A DNA stretch of 64,000 nucleotides from Trochalopteron elliotii (GCA_024734555.1 JANPWX010000081.1:3310825-3374824), one strand, 5' to 3'; counted from the stretch's first letter, positions 1-13,463 are shown. Notes: generated by a model from the sequence alone, not told the origin. Translations and numbers: made by a program.

Positions 1-1417
1 TTTTATATACCTGGAAAATTGTTAACAGAGGTCTGTTAGTCTCTTCAGGTAAGAATTACCCTAGGAAGCAAGGGAGATTCCATTTTCAATGCTATGCAAT
101 TATTTACATGATTTTCACTTAAACTTCTCTCACTTCTAGACAGGAGTTTATTAACCTCAAACTAGCTATATCAATTAATCACCATGCCTTTTCAAGTAGC
201 TGGCCACATTCTGGGACAGGAATTATAGGACTAAGAATTGGTTTTATTTAAGATTTCTGCATCATATGTAGATATATTTAGAAAAAAGACAATGCATTTA
301 GCAACAGAGAGGAGACCTCACACTTCAAAATTATAGACACAAACACAGGAAAATGACCAAAATTTTAATCCACAACATTCACCACGCAATCTTCTCCATA
401 AACAATGCATTGCTTGCATGCTAAACTCTTCCAAGGCTGCACTGAGTTCATCACACCTACCACTAATTGGTTATATAACCATTTAAGTAGGATTAGTATC
501 ATAATCTGCTGTCAAACCTGACAGCTGGAGATGTGGTTCTGCAAATAAAATACTCATTTACAAAGACTTCTTTAAACCGAGGTGGTTTATGTTCTTCAAG
601 TTTTTCTACAATTAAGTTACAGCTCCATACTCCTTTTTTGAACATTGAGCCAGTTTAGCTGACATCCACTGCTGCAGTACCATCTGCACAATTTCCCCCT
701 TATTTTTCTAAAGGGTCATATTCAGGATCCTAGAAGCTGGTGTATTCTGTCTATGTTACAGAGAAATTCATGATGCTGCAATGCCTTATCTTGGAAATGT
801 ACTTTAGAATTTTTCACCATATTTTTCTAGCATTTTTTGGTCACTTGAATAAAATTCACTTCCATTCTTGGAAAGCATTCACTTTTTTGCCCCTGTGAAC
901 TACAGGTTCCACGACCCTTACTCTAATTTTTCATGTAGCATTGTTAAAATCATTAATATGTTGCCTGATAAAGAGGAAGTCCAGGACACGTCTGTGCAGC
1001 ACTGGACAGGACACAGCTTCTCCAGAACCATTCCTGGTATTCCTCAACCAAGACTGCACCTTTCAACCCAATTCCCCTTGCCCCAAAAGGGGTTGCCACT
1101 ACTAACATTTGCTAGAGTACTAAAAATAGATCACATTCAGAAGCCAACATGTCCCTTTACATATTTTACAGGGAATGAAAGTATCATAAAAATTGTACAA
1201 GGACTTAAAAAGTTGGTACCTTTGCTGCCAATGCTAATCACTCACAAGTCCCTGAGTGGAGAACTTCATGGACAGAAGGCAAAGAAACAGACACTGGTTG
1301 ACCCTTATTTTTCAGCTCTTAGTGTATAATGAATGTGAGATTCATTGAGATTCAAAATCCACAGGGATTCAGTATAGCCAAATTTTAATTGGCAGGGCTT
1401 GAAAGAGGAGAAAAAAA

Positions 1418-1475
<58 letters not shown>

Positions 1476-3408
1476 TATTGTACCAGAAAATCCAACAGAA
1501 CTGTTAATGCATCTCTGATGATAGGTACTGGTGGGGAAAAGAGCCACCAAAACACACACATTCCCAGGACACTATTCCAGGTGCTGTATTTTCTGTCACA
1601 GAGAGGGAGAACAGACCACAGGACTCACCCAGGACCCATTAGCAGATGAGAGCCAACCTGAGAAGCAAAGTACAGATCCCCACACTCCTCTGACTGCTGG
1701 CATCATCACAGTTGTCTGTGACACTCACAGCAAGAGGGAAATGCTGACAAAAAGTGGAAGCATCCAGAAACAAAATCCTGGAAAAAAAGCTTTGGATCTT
1801 TTATGTTATGCCTTGGTCTCCACTGCAGTGTAGTGCACATCAGGGTTATATGGCTGTACGTAAGATTTTCCTTGGTCTTGACTGTTGTACCAACTGCAAT
1901 GCAGAATCCAGAGGGTGGGATGAATGCTTAAGCACACACACCTCCAAGGTACATTCCTAGGCTACAGCTTTCAACCCTGCATGTCTTTTCATACACACGA
2001 GCACAAGTGGTTTTTCGCAAATAAATTATGATCGAACTTAGGAAGCAATTATAATGCAGCTCTCCCACTCCAAGTGGATATACAACATAAATCACTTCTT
2101 CCATGGTTAACAAAGTGGTCATGATTTTATGGTAAAATTGAAAGAAGCTTCCTCATTAACAGAAATATACATTTCTCACTTTCTGATCAGCAAACGTGGT
2201 GTTGACATGGGACAACCTACATATTGTTTAAGCACTCCTTCCTTCAACTCCACTGTTATTTGGTTTGTTAAGTTTGGGCAAAGGAAAAAAAACCTCAAGC
2301 TGAACTGGTACACTTGCCATCAGTGTTATGATTGCAAATTTTGTTTTGAACCACAATTTCATTACAGCTGTATCATATTTTTGACAAAAGCATTTATCAA
2401 GGTAATGACATTATAAAGCTATATCTCAGAATTACCTGTTAAGCAAAGAAGCATGGTCCAGTTGTTCTATCAGGGAATTGATGCTCTATAAATCAAAATA
2501 TCTTAATGTACCTTGGAAGATGGCTAAGCCTAACTGACTAAAAGAAGGTAAAGTCTATTCTGTACTGGTTTATGTTGTTGTGGTTTGAGAGGATTTTTTA
2601 ATTATTTAAACATGTCACTTAATTAAAATTGATATTTTTGTGTTTTGAGGAGTAAAGAGATCATACAGTAATAATTAAGATACATTCTTATGAATGGATA
2701 TTAAATATTGCAAGACACTAATTTTATCCTAAAAGAAAAAAAGGCTCTCTTAAGACTCTACTTCAATTATTGCTTTAAAACATATACCTGAATATATCAG
2801 GATTGCACTGAAGCACAAATCACTGGATTATATTCTTCACAAAAAAAAAAGAATCCTTGATATGCTGATCAGTGAAATCAGTAAAAATATATTCATTTCA
2901 CAGAAAGTTGAAGTTTGGAACCCAATTCCGAGCATCCCAGGCAACAGCATGTGTAGGATATACTGTGTGCTATGAAACAACTCAAAGTTTACTCAAGCAT
3001 TACTTACGTAGTGGTGCTATTTTTTAGAAGTGATCCTATGGCATTGCCAGAAAACTCTGCTGAACTGAGACAGAAAAGCAGCATTCAAGTAAGGCAAAAA
3101 CAGATATCAAGTGCAAAACTCCTCACAGCATGAACTTCAGCTGGTTCATTATAAAACACCAGACATATTTTGTATGTAAAAGGATACATTTCACGCACCT
3201 GCATTTTCCAATGATTTTGAAAATTGACCCAGAAGTCTCTTGGTTTGTGCTTGAATAGAGTATCTTTGAACAAATATATGTATTGAAGAAACAGCTGAAT
3301 TTAGCACTCAAGCTCTTATGAACAGCAGTAAGTGGATAAACTTCTCACCAGGATAGGGAAAGAAACATATCAAATCCCAGGCATAATTATATCAAGAAAA
3401 GTCAGCTT
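1..3408. other. Downstream of the candidate gene, AT-rich
   Basis: This stretch probably contains the 3' UTR and downstream flank of the minus-strand gene. It is AT-rich and holds one tetranucleotide microsatellite. Several short splice-flanked open blocks exist on the minus strand (3199-3263, 3008-3064, 2445-2494), but they lie beyond the stop codon and do not chain in one reading phase. The open frame across 868-1329 on the plus strand has no supporting context. I see no recognisable repeat family. Confidence 0.4.
1419..1472. repeat. (TAGA)n / (GATA)n microsatellite
   Basis: About thirteen perfect tetranucleotide units follow an A-run and end at TAATATATTG. It is a likely length-polymorphic locus. 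An apparent minus-strand open frame (LSIY repeats) is just the translation of this repeat. Confidence 0.97.
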
Positions 3409-3596
3409 CTATTCCCTTTTAGTGTATTCAGGCTTATGTACTTTGCTCATCACTTCATTAAATAAGCTGCATATGCTCTGAAGGTAAGTCCGTGCAATTT
3501 CTGGTTCACAACAACCCTCCAAAGGGATCTCCTCATTCCAGTCACACTCATGGCTGCATGAAAAGCCTACAAAATCACTTTCTACACAGGTAAAGT
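3409..3596 (-). CDS. Candidate terminal coding exon with stop codon
   Basis: On the minus strand a long T-run followed by AATAAG forms an acceptor at 3598-3597. It opens 61 codons and a TAG stop (3411-3409). The protein end is cysteine-rich and acidic, with a CSHECDWNEEIPLEGCCEPE segment, then YLQSICSLFNEVMSKVHKPE and the terminus EYTKRE. This composition looks more like protein than any other short open block in the window. Incoming phase 1 fits the exon at 9057-9143, giving ...QSLIK-N-FTCVESDF. I see no metal-binding or catalytic signature that I can name, and I do not recognise the protein. An alternative splice before the stop is possible: AAA|GTACAT lies in frame. Confidence 0.4.
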
Positions 3597-3602
3597 CTTA
3601 TT

Positions 3603-3622
3603 AAAAAAAAAAAAAAAAAAAA
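3603..3622. repeat. Homopolymer A tract
   Basis: An uninterrupted run of twenty A on the plus strand. Read on the minus strand it is the polypyrimidine tract of the acceptor used by the candidate terminal exon (3409-3596). A C8-9 run follows at about 3862. Confidence 0.95.
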
Positions 3623-3629
3623 GGCAGGT

Positions 3630-6600
3630 TTAATTCCGGTGCTGAGGTTTTTTTAGTGCTTTAAGTTCTGAAAACAAGAAATATGCCAAGTTGCTCTTTA
3701 CTTTGACAAGCATTTTGTAAACTGCTGCAAGCAGCATTCTAATTTAATTACAAGAAAATACTTAATAATGAATCTGAAGTGAAATTAAACTTTTCATTTC
3801 TTTCCCAGTTAGAATGCATATATACCACAGACAAATGAGAGACAAAAGAGAACTATTCCTCCCCCCCCCAATACAGTCACTGTCAATTAATCTACATTTT
3901 AAAATGCTATACCTTTTTCTTCACAAGTTTTCTACCTGTCTAGGTAGGGGTACATAAAATACACTCATTCTAGTAATATTACAGTTATATCTTCAGAATT
4001 TTCTTTACACTAATGCAGCACTCCAACAGTTGCACTGCGTGTCACACATTCATGGTGTTATTTACAGGGAATACATTTGCCTATTTCGAGTCTTCATCTC
4101 TCCTTTGTTAACACTGCTCTGGCAGGGAACCACAGCCAGAACATTTGTAACAAGCAAGCCAGCCTCTCCCTTTGCTACAAGGATCCCACTGACTAGAAAA
4201 CCCCACCACCCACTACTCTCAGTCACTTGAGGACTAACTACCACATTCCATACTCTCTTTTATGCTACAGGATTGTTCACATAGTACTCCACTTCCAGAA
4301 GTGCCAACAGCTATCACCAGATAATTTTGGGATCACTGTCTAGCAATTAGGACTAACATGTCAGGTTAGCCCAGCCTACAGTTCAGGCTGCTGATAGCTG
4401 CAGGTGTCTGTCTCTCATAAAGAGACACTCTGTGCTTGGGTTGTAACTTCTCTTCCAGGCATTACCAACTTCAGGAAGTTGCATCAAGTTCTACCAGGAC
4501 CCTCTAGTCCATAAGATGGAGCTGTAAAAGCCAAGCTCTTGGGGAGCCAGCAGTGGTACCTGCATCCTGAGGAAGGTGCCCCTCCTGAAAGCAGCCTCTG
4601 AAGTCAGTTGAAAGCCTGATCAGGAGGAGATCAGGCTCACTCAGGGTGCAAATGGGAGGTGAACTTGGATTTATTTGACCAGAGAATGACCATCCACATT
4701 TGAAATAAAATTCAGATTCATCTTCCTCCTTTACAAGCAGATTAAGAGCAGTTAATCAACACTGCAAAGTCAGATCTGCAACATATCACACTGCTATGGC
4801 CAGCTTTTCTCTCACAGTCTGGGAAGCAGAGAGGCTGTGGGGAAGTTTTTTCATTGTATTCTTGTGGTTTGGGGGTTGGGTTTTTTTTAGTTTGTTACTT
4901 TTGGTTTGTGTGGGTTCTTTGAGGTTGTTCTCCACTTGGTATTTGTTTGATTTTTTTGTTGTTGTTGTTTTGTTTGGCTTTTTGTTTTGGTTTTGTTTGA
5001 TTTGGTTTGGTGTTTGGGGTCTTTTTAACACTTAGAATCACAGATTCTTTGCAGACCTTTATTGAGTAGAAGAGTCCCTACAAGTATCTCTCATGGCATG
5101 TACTGCCAAGGGATCCAAGCTTAGCTAAATGTGGGCTTCTTGTGCCAGGACTGCAATTCTTGGTGAGCTTGACTTTTCTTACTTAAAGAACATTTGCTCC
5201 TTCAGGAAAGAGTTATTTCAGTTTCAGATGGAATGAAGAATCCTTCTCTCTGCTATCTGTAAAAGAGTACTCATGAAAGACAAAGAACAAGTTTTAAATA
5301 TTAATACCTCTGCAGTTTGATTGATATTGCCTTATCTGTTTAGGATAGTAGATTGTATAATGTTTTGGAACAAAAAGCATTGAGGTCATCTTTCATAACA
5401 AAGTTAGGATTTCACAGTGTTTATTCAGATTGATACTTAAACATCTCCTTTATTATAACCTATGCAATGAATAATTTGCAAAATAATTACAGGAAACTAA
5501 TAGTTTAAAACCTGGAATTACTTGCAGCAGCTACAAGAGATGAAAACTATCGTTAATATTAATTAAGCAGAAATAATTGTTTGAAAGAGCCTAGCCACAA
5601 AAAATGCAGTACCTAAATATAAGCTCTAGATTTGCAGAAGGTTTAAACTCTTCCTGGTGAGTGCTTATATTTTGAGTATGAATTAGTTGTTTGACTGCAG
5701 GAGTCATGTGTCTATGTACCCCACCTTCTCTTCTTTCCCACAACAGAAGACTGAAATCCTGACATACCACTTCACTAAGAACTTTCTAGCAGAATATTTT
5801 GTGTAAGTCTAAATGAGTCATTCAGGGGATATTTTCTTTAAAAGACAATTTCTAAGGAGGGGAAAAAAAATCCACTGTAGCTGATTTTTTCCCCAAAGTA
5901 TCCTGAGGGAGTTTATATTAAGAGTTTAAAGAATGAAACTGACTTTGGTATTCCATTCCCAGTTGCTAATTTATTATGTGGAGGAAGTCACATGAGCCTT
6001 GAAAGAAATCTTGATGAAAAGGGATCTGTCTCAGCTGCATGGGGTTTAATTGACTTAGTCTTGCAGGAAGAATGCATTAGTATTATCTATGCCTCTGTTT
6101 AACTATCAGCCAAATGGCAATCATCATGATGAATTAATTTTCTACTCTGCCATGCAAATCACTCCATTTGTGGACTCACTTCTCTGTTTAGCAGGACACC
6201 TGGTTGAAATCCATAGACCACAGTTCTAAACAAGGTCATTGGAATAATTCAGCAGAAAGGGAGAAGGCTGCCTAAGGACCACAACTTTTATCTTTCTGGT
6301 TGCATTCAAACAAATGTTTTTGTCCGGATTTTTTCCCCAGGGGGGCAGGGCAAGTTTAGCAATTTTTACTGTAGGCCATAATATCTAATTAGTACTCACT
6401 ATTTCTTTTATTTATCTCTAATGAACCAAATTATCCCTTCACTGCTTTCACAGTCTGGACCTGCATGAACTCACCTCAATGGAAGCAGCCTCAGGTTACA
6501 CCCAGCCTGCACAGCTCTGATAAAGCCAGCATGCAGATGCTGAAAAGATAGCAAATTTTGGTGCCATGTCACCAGGCCTCAATCTGTAGCTCTTTCCTGT

Positions 6601-9050
6601 CTACTGATCATTTTATAGCTATGAAAAAACAACCCAGAAAACAGCCATCATCCCAGAGGACAGGGCATCTTACAAGACTACTGTCATTATTGTTGTCACC
6701 AGCCCACAGCATCACAAAGAGGAAGGAAAAAACATGACTGAATTAATGTAAAATTACCAAGTCCAGTATGGATTGGGAAGCAGACCAAAAAGTTTCTTCA
6801 CACAGCTGAAGTTTCCTTCACCCATCTGTTGGGTGCAGGAACCCACAGGGCAAGAATCCCAAACAAGCAGCAAGTCCTCTGCAGTTTCACTCACTTTCCA
6901 CAGCACACTGACATTTCCAGCAAATTAGAGACCTGTGACACTTTTGCAGGGCTTCTAGATAATGAAATGATAATTGTTTAAATCCACAACAACCAGAAAT
7001 CATTCTGAGAAGGCAGCCAGCATTCAGCTGAAGAATATTTTGCAAGTGCACATTGCCAATCCTCAGTTATTTCCCTCTAGTGTTCAACAAAACATTACAC
7101 TTGAGATAAAAGGGGAAAGATCACACAAAGCCTAATTGAATTAGCTTAATTATTGTGCGTGGGAAAAAAAACAACACAGAAACAAAAGTGCCGTAGAGAA
7201 GATTTTGTTTTCCCAGCTGCTAGTATTTTTTCAGGAACATATGTGATTACTGTGATGCTAAATAACCAAAAGATAGGATGCTCCTACAGTCAGAAGGCAC
7301 ACTTGGGACTACAGAAATAGGTTAGGTCATAGGTGTAGAAGTTTATAATTCACACTTTAAAGGCCATCTGCAAGGCTGAAGCCAGTTCCTGGAGATTGTT
7401 CATGGCAGATGGGGGCTATCAAGAACAGAAATACTATTGCATATAAATTTATTACACAACCTTTTTTATGCTAGTCTACTTCCACTGATATAAAGTCCTA
7501 TAAAATGTCATATGTCATACAAATCTATTTGTAAACAGTCTGATAAATTCCAAACACCAAAACAGCAAGTCTTCCTTGACATTAGAGAAAATGACAACAG
7601 CAGACTTCATCATCAAGCAAAAAGTTAACATAATAAAATCATTAAATCATAGTTAAATAATATTTTTGCTTCAATGACTACTTGTTAATACATTACCATA
7701 CAAGTAAGCAGGAAGCTCATTTGGGACCATTGTGACTTAGTGAAAACTTTTGGACAAATTTTCTTTACAGGTCCTCCTCCCCTACATGATTATCTCAAAC
7801 TTAGGCAGAACACAGTGTTTGGGCAGAGGTTGATATATATTGCACTTTTTTTTTCTCCTTGTATAACAAGGTGGAAATGAAAACTCCTAAGCAGGGCAAA
7901 CACCCTAAATAATTTGATTAGTGCACTTCCCCTTTGATAAGGACTTCATACACTGGCTGAACAAAAGGTAAAAGCAGTAGCTTTTTGAAAGCTACAAACG
8001 ACAAACTTGCTTTAGCTCATCTATATATTTCTTTACAAGCCAACCATTCTTCTAAACAATAAATTAGTTACACAGTGCATTATCTTGCTAATAAACAGGT
8101 TGATATTTCAAAATTAGGATCCAATCTATGGCTTCAATAGCCAAGCCAAAGTGCTCTTTAAAAGCAGTCCAGCAACCACTTCCAAGACTCTTTGGAGATA
8201 CTACTATTTATGGTATCTGATTGCATCCTGCAGCATAATTCAATCACATTGTGTTCTTGATACCAATCACACAGGATAAGGACAACAAAAAACTAACCTT
8301 GACATTCAGTATAATATTTGCCAAGTAACACAAAGCAGCATATCACTCAGAGTTGCAGATATAAGAGGTGGGACTTTGAATAAAGTAATTGCAGAAATTC
8401 AACCATGGACAGGGCACCACAGAGAGACACTGGTACCATGGTAGGAGATACTTTAACTTTTTCAAGGAAGACACTTGTACTTCAAAATTACCTAATACCA
8501 GGACAAGGGGTTTTCTCCCTCACTGCTGATAACCACAAACAAGTAACCACTTCATTCAAGTCAGTGAATTATTTTTAACTTAAAAAGAGAGAAAGAAAAA
8601 GTGTTGAATTAAATTCTGCCAATCAGAGATTCATATTGCAGGAGACCACTTTATGAAATGTGATCACTTTATGAAATAAGATAACTAAATGAAAATCCGT
8701 TACCTTTAACATCCAATGGATATACAGTTAATGACAAGATGTGAACACTTACCCACATGACAGAATCAGCTACAGTACACAACCAACACACTTGCACTCA
8801 ACCAACTAAAATGATAATTTTTTACAAATGCTGCAGGTCTAAAGCTAGTTTAAAGACACATAGTATTTTTTTAGATCTACATTTGAAATAGCAGAACTTC
8901 TTAGCATACAAAAATACTGTTGTCAAGGCAACAGTATACATAAGGCAGGCAATTAAAAAATACAGATATTTAAAGAGAAAGCTATTAAATTTAGTATCTT
9001 AAATAAACTGCTGCTTGGATGACCTTTTACCATTGAAATGAAAAAGAAAT
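3630..9050. other. Intron-like AT-rich sequence
   Basis: If the gene model is right, this is the last intron of the minus-strand gene. It contains a G/T-rich low-complexity patch at 4850-5030. Two isolated minus-strand blocks have good splice sites: 6475-6539, donor GAG|GTGAGT, and 6895-6954, donor AAA|GTGAGT. Neither fits the flanking reading phase. No intact repeat family is recognised. Confidence 0.4.
4850..5030. repeat. G/T-rich (GTTT)n-like low complexity
   Basis: The plus strand is almost only G and T, with degenerate GTTT and GTTTTG units (for example TTGTTGTTGTTGTTTTG). The opposite strand is A/C-rich, so both strands give long meaningless open frames. It may be the degraded tail of a retroelement, but the 3' flank carries no clear element body. 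Confidence 0.8.
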
Positions 9051-9056
9051 GCTTAC

Positions 9057-9143
9057 TTTTGATCAGAGATTGCTTCTTAACAGGATGTAAGTTTTGAGAC
9101 ATTTTGGTAACACCTTTCAGAGTGATTTTCATCCCCCTCCAGA
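9057..9143 (-). CDS. Candidate internal coding exon, unidentified gene
   Basis: The minus strand shows a good acceptor (CTTCTGTTACTTAGTCATTTCAG|TCTGG) and a strong donor (ATCAAAA|GTAAGC) around 87 nt. One frame is open, phase 1 in and phase 1 out: 28 codons starting WRGMKITLKGVTKMSQ and ending VKKQSLIK. Its outgoing phase matches the incoming phase of the stop-containing block at 3409-3596. It does not match the outgoing phase of the 13464-13629 exon, so at least one further exon (phase 2 in, phase 1 out) must lie between them if the model is right. The basic composition is unremarkable and I recognise no family. Confidence 0.35.
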
Positions 9144-9149
9144 CTGAAA

Positions 9150-12100
9150 TGACTAAGTAACAGAAGCTGCAAGTGATCAGCACTTCTGAACATACCAGAT
9201 CCCATGCTTTTTAAATCCTTAAATAGGCGAGGGGGGGAATCCACCTAACTACCCAAAAGTCAATTTTTCGTTCTACAGAGTAAACCACTTGCTCCAGTAC
9301 AATGAGCAGATTATACAGTGGATAGTTAGGTCCTCATTCTGACACAAACAAATGCAGCCTGACAGGTATAATAGAAATACCTCAAAATAAGAGAAAACCA
9401 AAACAAGATTAAAACTTAATTTCAGCAAGAGAAACATATGTAATCTAATTTTATCTGGAAAAAACCCAAAAGATTGATTTGAGTACAATAGCTTGAAGCA
9501 CATAATGAAGCCCTGAACTCGAAAACTTTATTTCATGCATTAAATTATCTTACCCATCTAAACCACACATTTAAAAATCACTTTCTACACAGAAGCCTTT
9601 GCACGCTGTGACTGTAAACATTACAAAAAAATTCTAGTTCATTCTGCTTATTAGATCCAGCTAATACATGTCTTGAAGTGGGATGAAATACAGGAGGATA
9701 TTACCACCACATCACTAGCAGCTTTTGTCCCACATTTGCTTTGCAAGCTACAAGTGTCCCACAAAACCATGGATGAACTGACAAGGCCAAGAATTATAAA
9801 CTGAACAGTTTATACCCACATTTGGATTCTGTTTCATTAGCAGAGGGTTTTCTTTTTTCCTTTAAGCAAAATGGCAATATATCCATCCAGACCCAACTTT
9901 TGTATGTAAAATATTTACGCATAAATATTTATTTTGACCCTGTACTTCCCGCTTATGCAGTAGCTTCACTCAGCCCCTAAAGTCTTTTTGGACAAGAGCC
10001 ACAATTCCTCCCACGTGCTGCACTTTAGGAACAGAGACAGCACGTACAAATCTCCCCTCCCTGCAAGCTCCAGTTGTGATTGATCAGAGCCAAGTCCCCA
10101 CTTCAGCAGCCGTGAAGACATTCCTCTGTTTCTGAAGGGGATCCAAGGCTTTGCAGCTGGGGCAGCAATGCCACACCAGCATCCCCCAGAGCGGGGATAC
10201 ACCCAGCAGAGCTCTCGCTTACCTGCTCTCCCAGCAGCGCTCCGGGAATGCCGTGTCACCGTGTCACCGCAGGCAGCAGCCAGTGCCCCGGGGCACCGGG
10301 AACGCTGTGTGCCAGCCCCGGGCATGCCAGCATCCCCGGCATGTGAGCCCTGCTGTGCTCAGCACAGCCCTGCTGCCTGCCACACGGGGTTCCTCTCCTC
10401 AGCAATCCCCTGGGATTCACCGTACACACTTGGCTATGCAGATACAGTTGTCAATTCATTCGTCTTCTCAGATGCAGTCAGAGAAAACACCCCCCTGCCA
10501 TCACTGTGCGGAGGGCGACTTCAGCCAGAGCACACCCTGTGCTGTTCCCTGGGCACTGAGCAACCCAGGGAACTCCCCTCAGGTCTCTGGATGCTTGAGG
10601 GAGAAGAACCCACTCAAACTATCCAGGCTGGGATAAGCACTAACAGTTCTGATCACCTACAGTTTACACATCAATGAAACTCGGGGCGGGCAGAGGGAGC
10701 AAAGGAGAGGAAAAAAAGGAGAACCACCATTATAAATCTATTTAACTGCTTTTAGCACCACTACACGTCGTAGCTTTACCTTTTAATGGCAATTAAGTAC
10801 TAAAGAAAAGCAGCCATATATTCTGGAAACTCGGTTAACTCTGCTTAGTGCAAATTCCTAACAATTGCTTTGTTATGCTGTATATAAAGAACAAAATAGT
10901 TGTCTTCCAGTCAGAACTTCAAGTCATGCAACTTAACAGAAGGCAATGTGGGTGAGATAAAGTCCTCACTCAAACCCTAAGCCACACCAAATCATTTTTC
11001 TAAGTAGTCATCAAGTTAAAACAGCAGCTTACTCCAGATCTGCATAATTTCGTGCTATAAGTTAAGAACAAATGAGGTCTTAAGCACTTTTCTGAAGGCT
11101 GCATATGAACTGAAGAAATTAGAGCGCTTTGTGTTGCTAATCATGACTACAGTTACTAAGTTCTGAAACAGTAATAAAATCTAAATCTTCATTAAATTTA
11201 TGAGAAAGTATTTATGGCATGCAGATTTCTTTTTACTGCATAAAACCACTCACTCTCATCTTTGGGTTGCACTTACTATTTTTTTTTAAGTCTTCTTTCA
11301 ACATAGCAAGCATGCAAATGCATTTGAGACTTGATGGTGCTATTTAACTGTACAGCCAGGAAAGACATTCTGAGAAATGGAAACCACATGTTCTTCAGAG
11401 AAATTAAATCACAAAGATACTGCAACATCCATTTCCCAAGGCATGGTCTCCATGTGTTCAACAAACACGACATCAAGTGCAATACATTAGAGATTCACAC
11501 TAGAGTGGCATGCTTATTAGTGGTGTGGAAAGTGACAGTAGCTTGTAACATCCACATTTGCAGTTGTTTTACACTGTCTCTTTGCTAATGCTATCTCAAC
11601 AGCTCTCGAGCAATTTCAGCTCAAGACCTGGATGGATTCTGGTTTAACAGCACTAATTTAAGAATTGCCAGTGCCCCTGCACAGGGCAAAAGGAGTGCTC
11701 AGCCTCACAGCAGAAAGGAACAGCATAGTCCATCAGGTCTGGGGAAGGCCCAATTTGGATGACAAGCATAAAACTGAGGAGCCAGAAGACACAAATGAAT
11801 ACCATTGTGGCCAGAAGGGACTGTAAGATGAATGACTGGACTGACATTTTACAACAGGCTCTTACAGCTGAATCCAGTAACCTGCATTTAAATAAAGCCA
11901 ATCTTACAAAAAAGTACTCAATGCTGGACCAAACACCTCTAGATATGGAGGATCTATCCCCAGAGGTTAACCATCTCTGTGCAAAATATCAGATGTTTTA
12001 AATAAATATATTAGCTTTGACTTCTCCTTCCTTATTGCTCCCTCCCCTAGTAGGCATTCTGGATTTTCTGGCCATGAATATATTCAAAGTAATAAAGTTA

Positions 12101-13460
12101 CTTCTGCAACATCTCATAAAAGGCTTAAAACAATTTATTGGCTAAGCTCCATGGACATTCCCCTTGGATATCAGGTTTTGTGGATATTTTCCAACACATT
12201 TCTCATAGTAGAATCAGCCATGCCATATACAAGAGTCAAAAATAAACTTTCCTACACCCATTTCCCTATGTCATCACATGACAAGGACATGCTGAACAGA
12301 GCCCCTGCAGTGGCCACTAAATTCTTCCCTCCCTCTGGCAGCACAGCTTACATTCCTCACCCCTAAGCGCTGCATATGTGTGAATCTTCTTCAAAGCTCA
12401 GGCAACTCAAGCCATTCTGTATGAGTAAGAAATGATGAATTAGTGTCAGAGCTTGAAATTATCCCCACAGAGACGCAACAAGGAAAACCTAATTTTGTTA
12501 CAACTCCCTGATGGTAACTTCTGCTATGCAACTGTTTTGTGTATTTTAAACAATTTAGTAGATATTTTACTGCTAGTGCTATTTTTGTGTGTGTGTTGTA
12601 ACATACTGCAAGAAATCACTTGCTCAATGAAATGTGTACGTCAAGAATATTTGACAGAGGCTGCTTTCCTGTAAATTGAACTAACAAAATTTAAAATTTT
12701 GTCCTTACAGAAAGTGAATCCTCATTACTTTTTTCAATTACTTTGAACTGACAGCAGGATGCCCAAATTAATGCTATCTGAATCAGCCATACACCTTAAT
12801 CAAATACTGGTGCTATGAACTTTTGAATATGACCTTAAATCTGCAAGTATAGAATATTTTGATATGACAAATACAGCAACATATTCTACCCTATCTTTTC
12901 TCTGATTTCATGGGAAAATATGATCTGCACCTGCCAAAGGCCAAACTTCCTATCCAGGAGCTGTCAAAAAGCAGCAGACCCTTGAAGCATAAAATTAATA
13001 AAAACACAGTGGAAAACAAGTGGGATACAATCTCTTTCAAAGCCCATCCAGTACCTGGTGCTCTAAATCTCCATGAGCTTGCTACACTATCTTCATGTTC
13101 AGTCACCAAGATCTTCCTTACTATGTCCCAAAATCTTTTCTAGAAGGTGCCTCCGGAGAACAACGTAGTTTCCTCACCATCACTACAAATCCCAAATCCC
13201 AACTTCTGATAATCCAGAAATGCCTTACCTAGGTCATAAATTACAGAAAAACCCCAACCCAAAATGAACCCATCATGAGGTTTGTAAACACCATCTCACC
13301 AAGTTCTTCTCAGTTTTCTTCTGCCAACAGCTGTGTTAATTTTTTGCTCAGTACTGTTTCCCAAATCCATAGTCAGATTTTAAGCATTTGAAGTTGGATA
13401 ATAACAACAAAAGATAAGCAGAGTAAGAGATCACTGTGGGGTATACCACAAGAAAAAGTA
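9150..13460. other. Intron-like sequence with no assigned exon
   Basis: This interval should contain at least one missing exon (phase 2 to phase 1) of the minus-strand gene model, but I cannot pick it out with confidence. The short minus-strand block near 11036-11057, with acceptor TTCTTAACTTATAG and donor GGA|GTAAGC, is 22 nt and has the wrong phase. Plus-strand open frames at 11759-12001 and 12910-13143 have protein-like composition but no splice or promoter context. Confidence 0.35.
10170..10540. promoter_or_regulatory. Secondary CpG-enriched segment
   Basis: Roughly twenty CpGs cluster here in an AT-rich neighbourhood (for example GCTCCGGGAATGCCG and GCCCCGGGGCACCGGG). On the minus strand a textbook donor, GAGAGCAG|GTAAGCG, lies near 10220. 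This could be a second promoter with an alternative, possibly untranslated, first exon for the minus-strand locus, or the remnant of a GC-rich insertion. I cannot define a coding frame that joins the other exon candidates. Confidence 0.35.
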
Positions 13461-13463
13461 TAC

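Noticed and set aside
868..1329. 153-codon plus-strand open frame
   Set aside because: It starts at a non-ATG codon in AT-rich DNA with no promoter, splice sites or recognisable protein; consistent with chance.
2445..3263. Minus-strand splice-flanked blocks at 3199-3263, 3008-3064 and 2445-2494, and an open stretch near 2905-2975
   Set aside because: They lie beyond the in-frame stop at 3409, and their phases and very short implied introns are mutually inconsistent. They are only possible as alternative 3' exons.
4786..5035. Open frames across the G/T-rich patch
   Set aside because: Translation of a degenerate GTTT repeat; not a protein.
6475..6539. Minus-strand block with strong splice sites encoding HLHAGFIRAVQAGCNLRLL
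   Set aside because: Incoming phase 0 and outgoing phase 2 do not fit the neighbouring candidates, so it breaks the gene model. Could be an alternative exon.
6895..6954. 60-nt minus-strand block with good acceptor and donor
   Set aside because: Open in two frames and not needed for phase continuity; too little evidence to choose.
11759..13143. Plus-strand open frames at 11759-12001 and 12910-13143 with protein-like composition
   Set aside because: No splice sites, promoter or known family, and they lie within an intron of the opposite-strand model.
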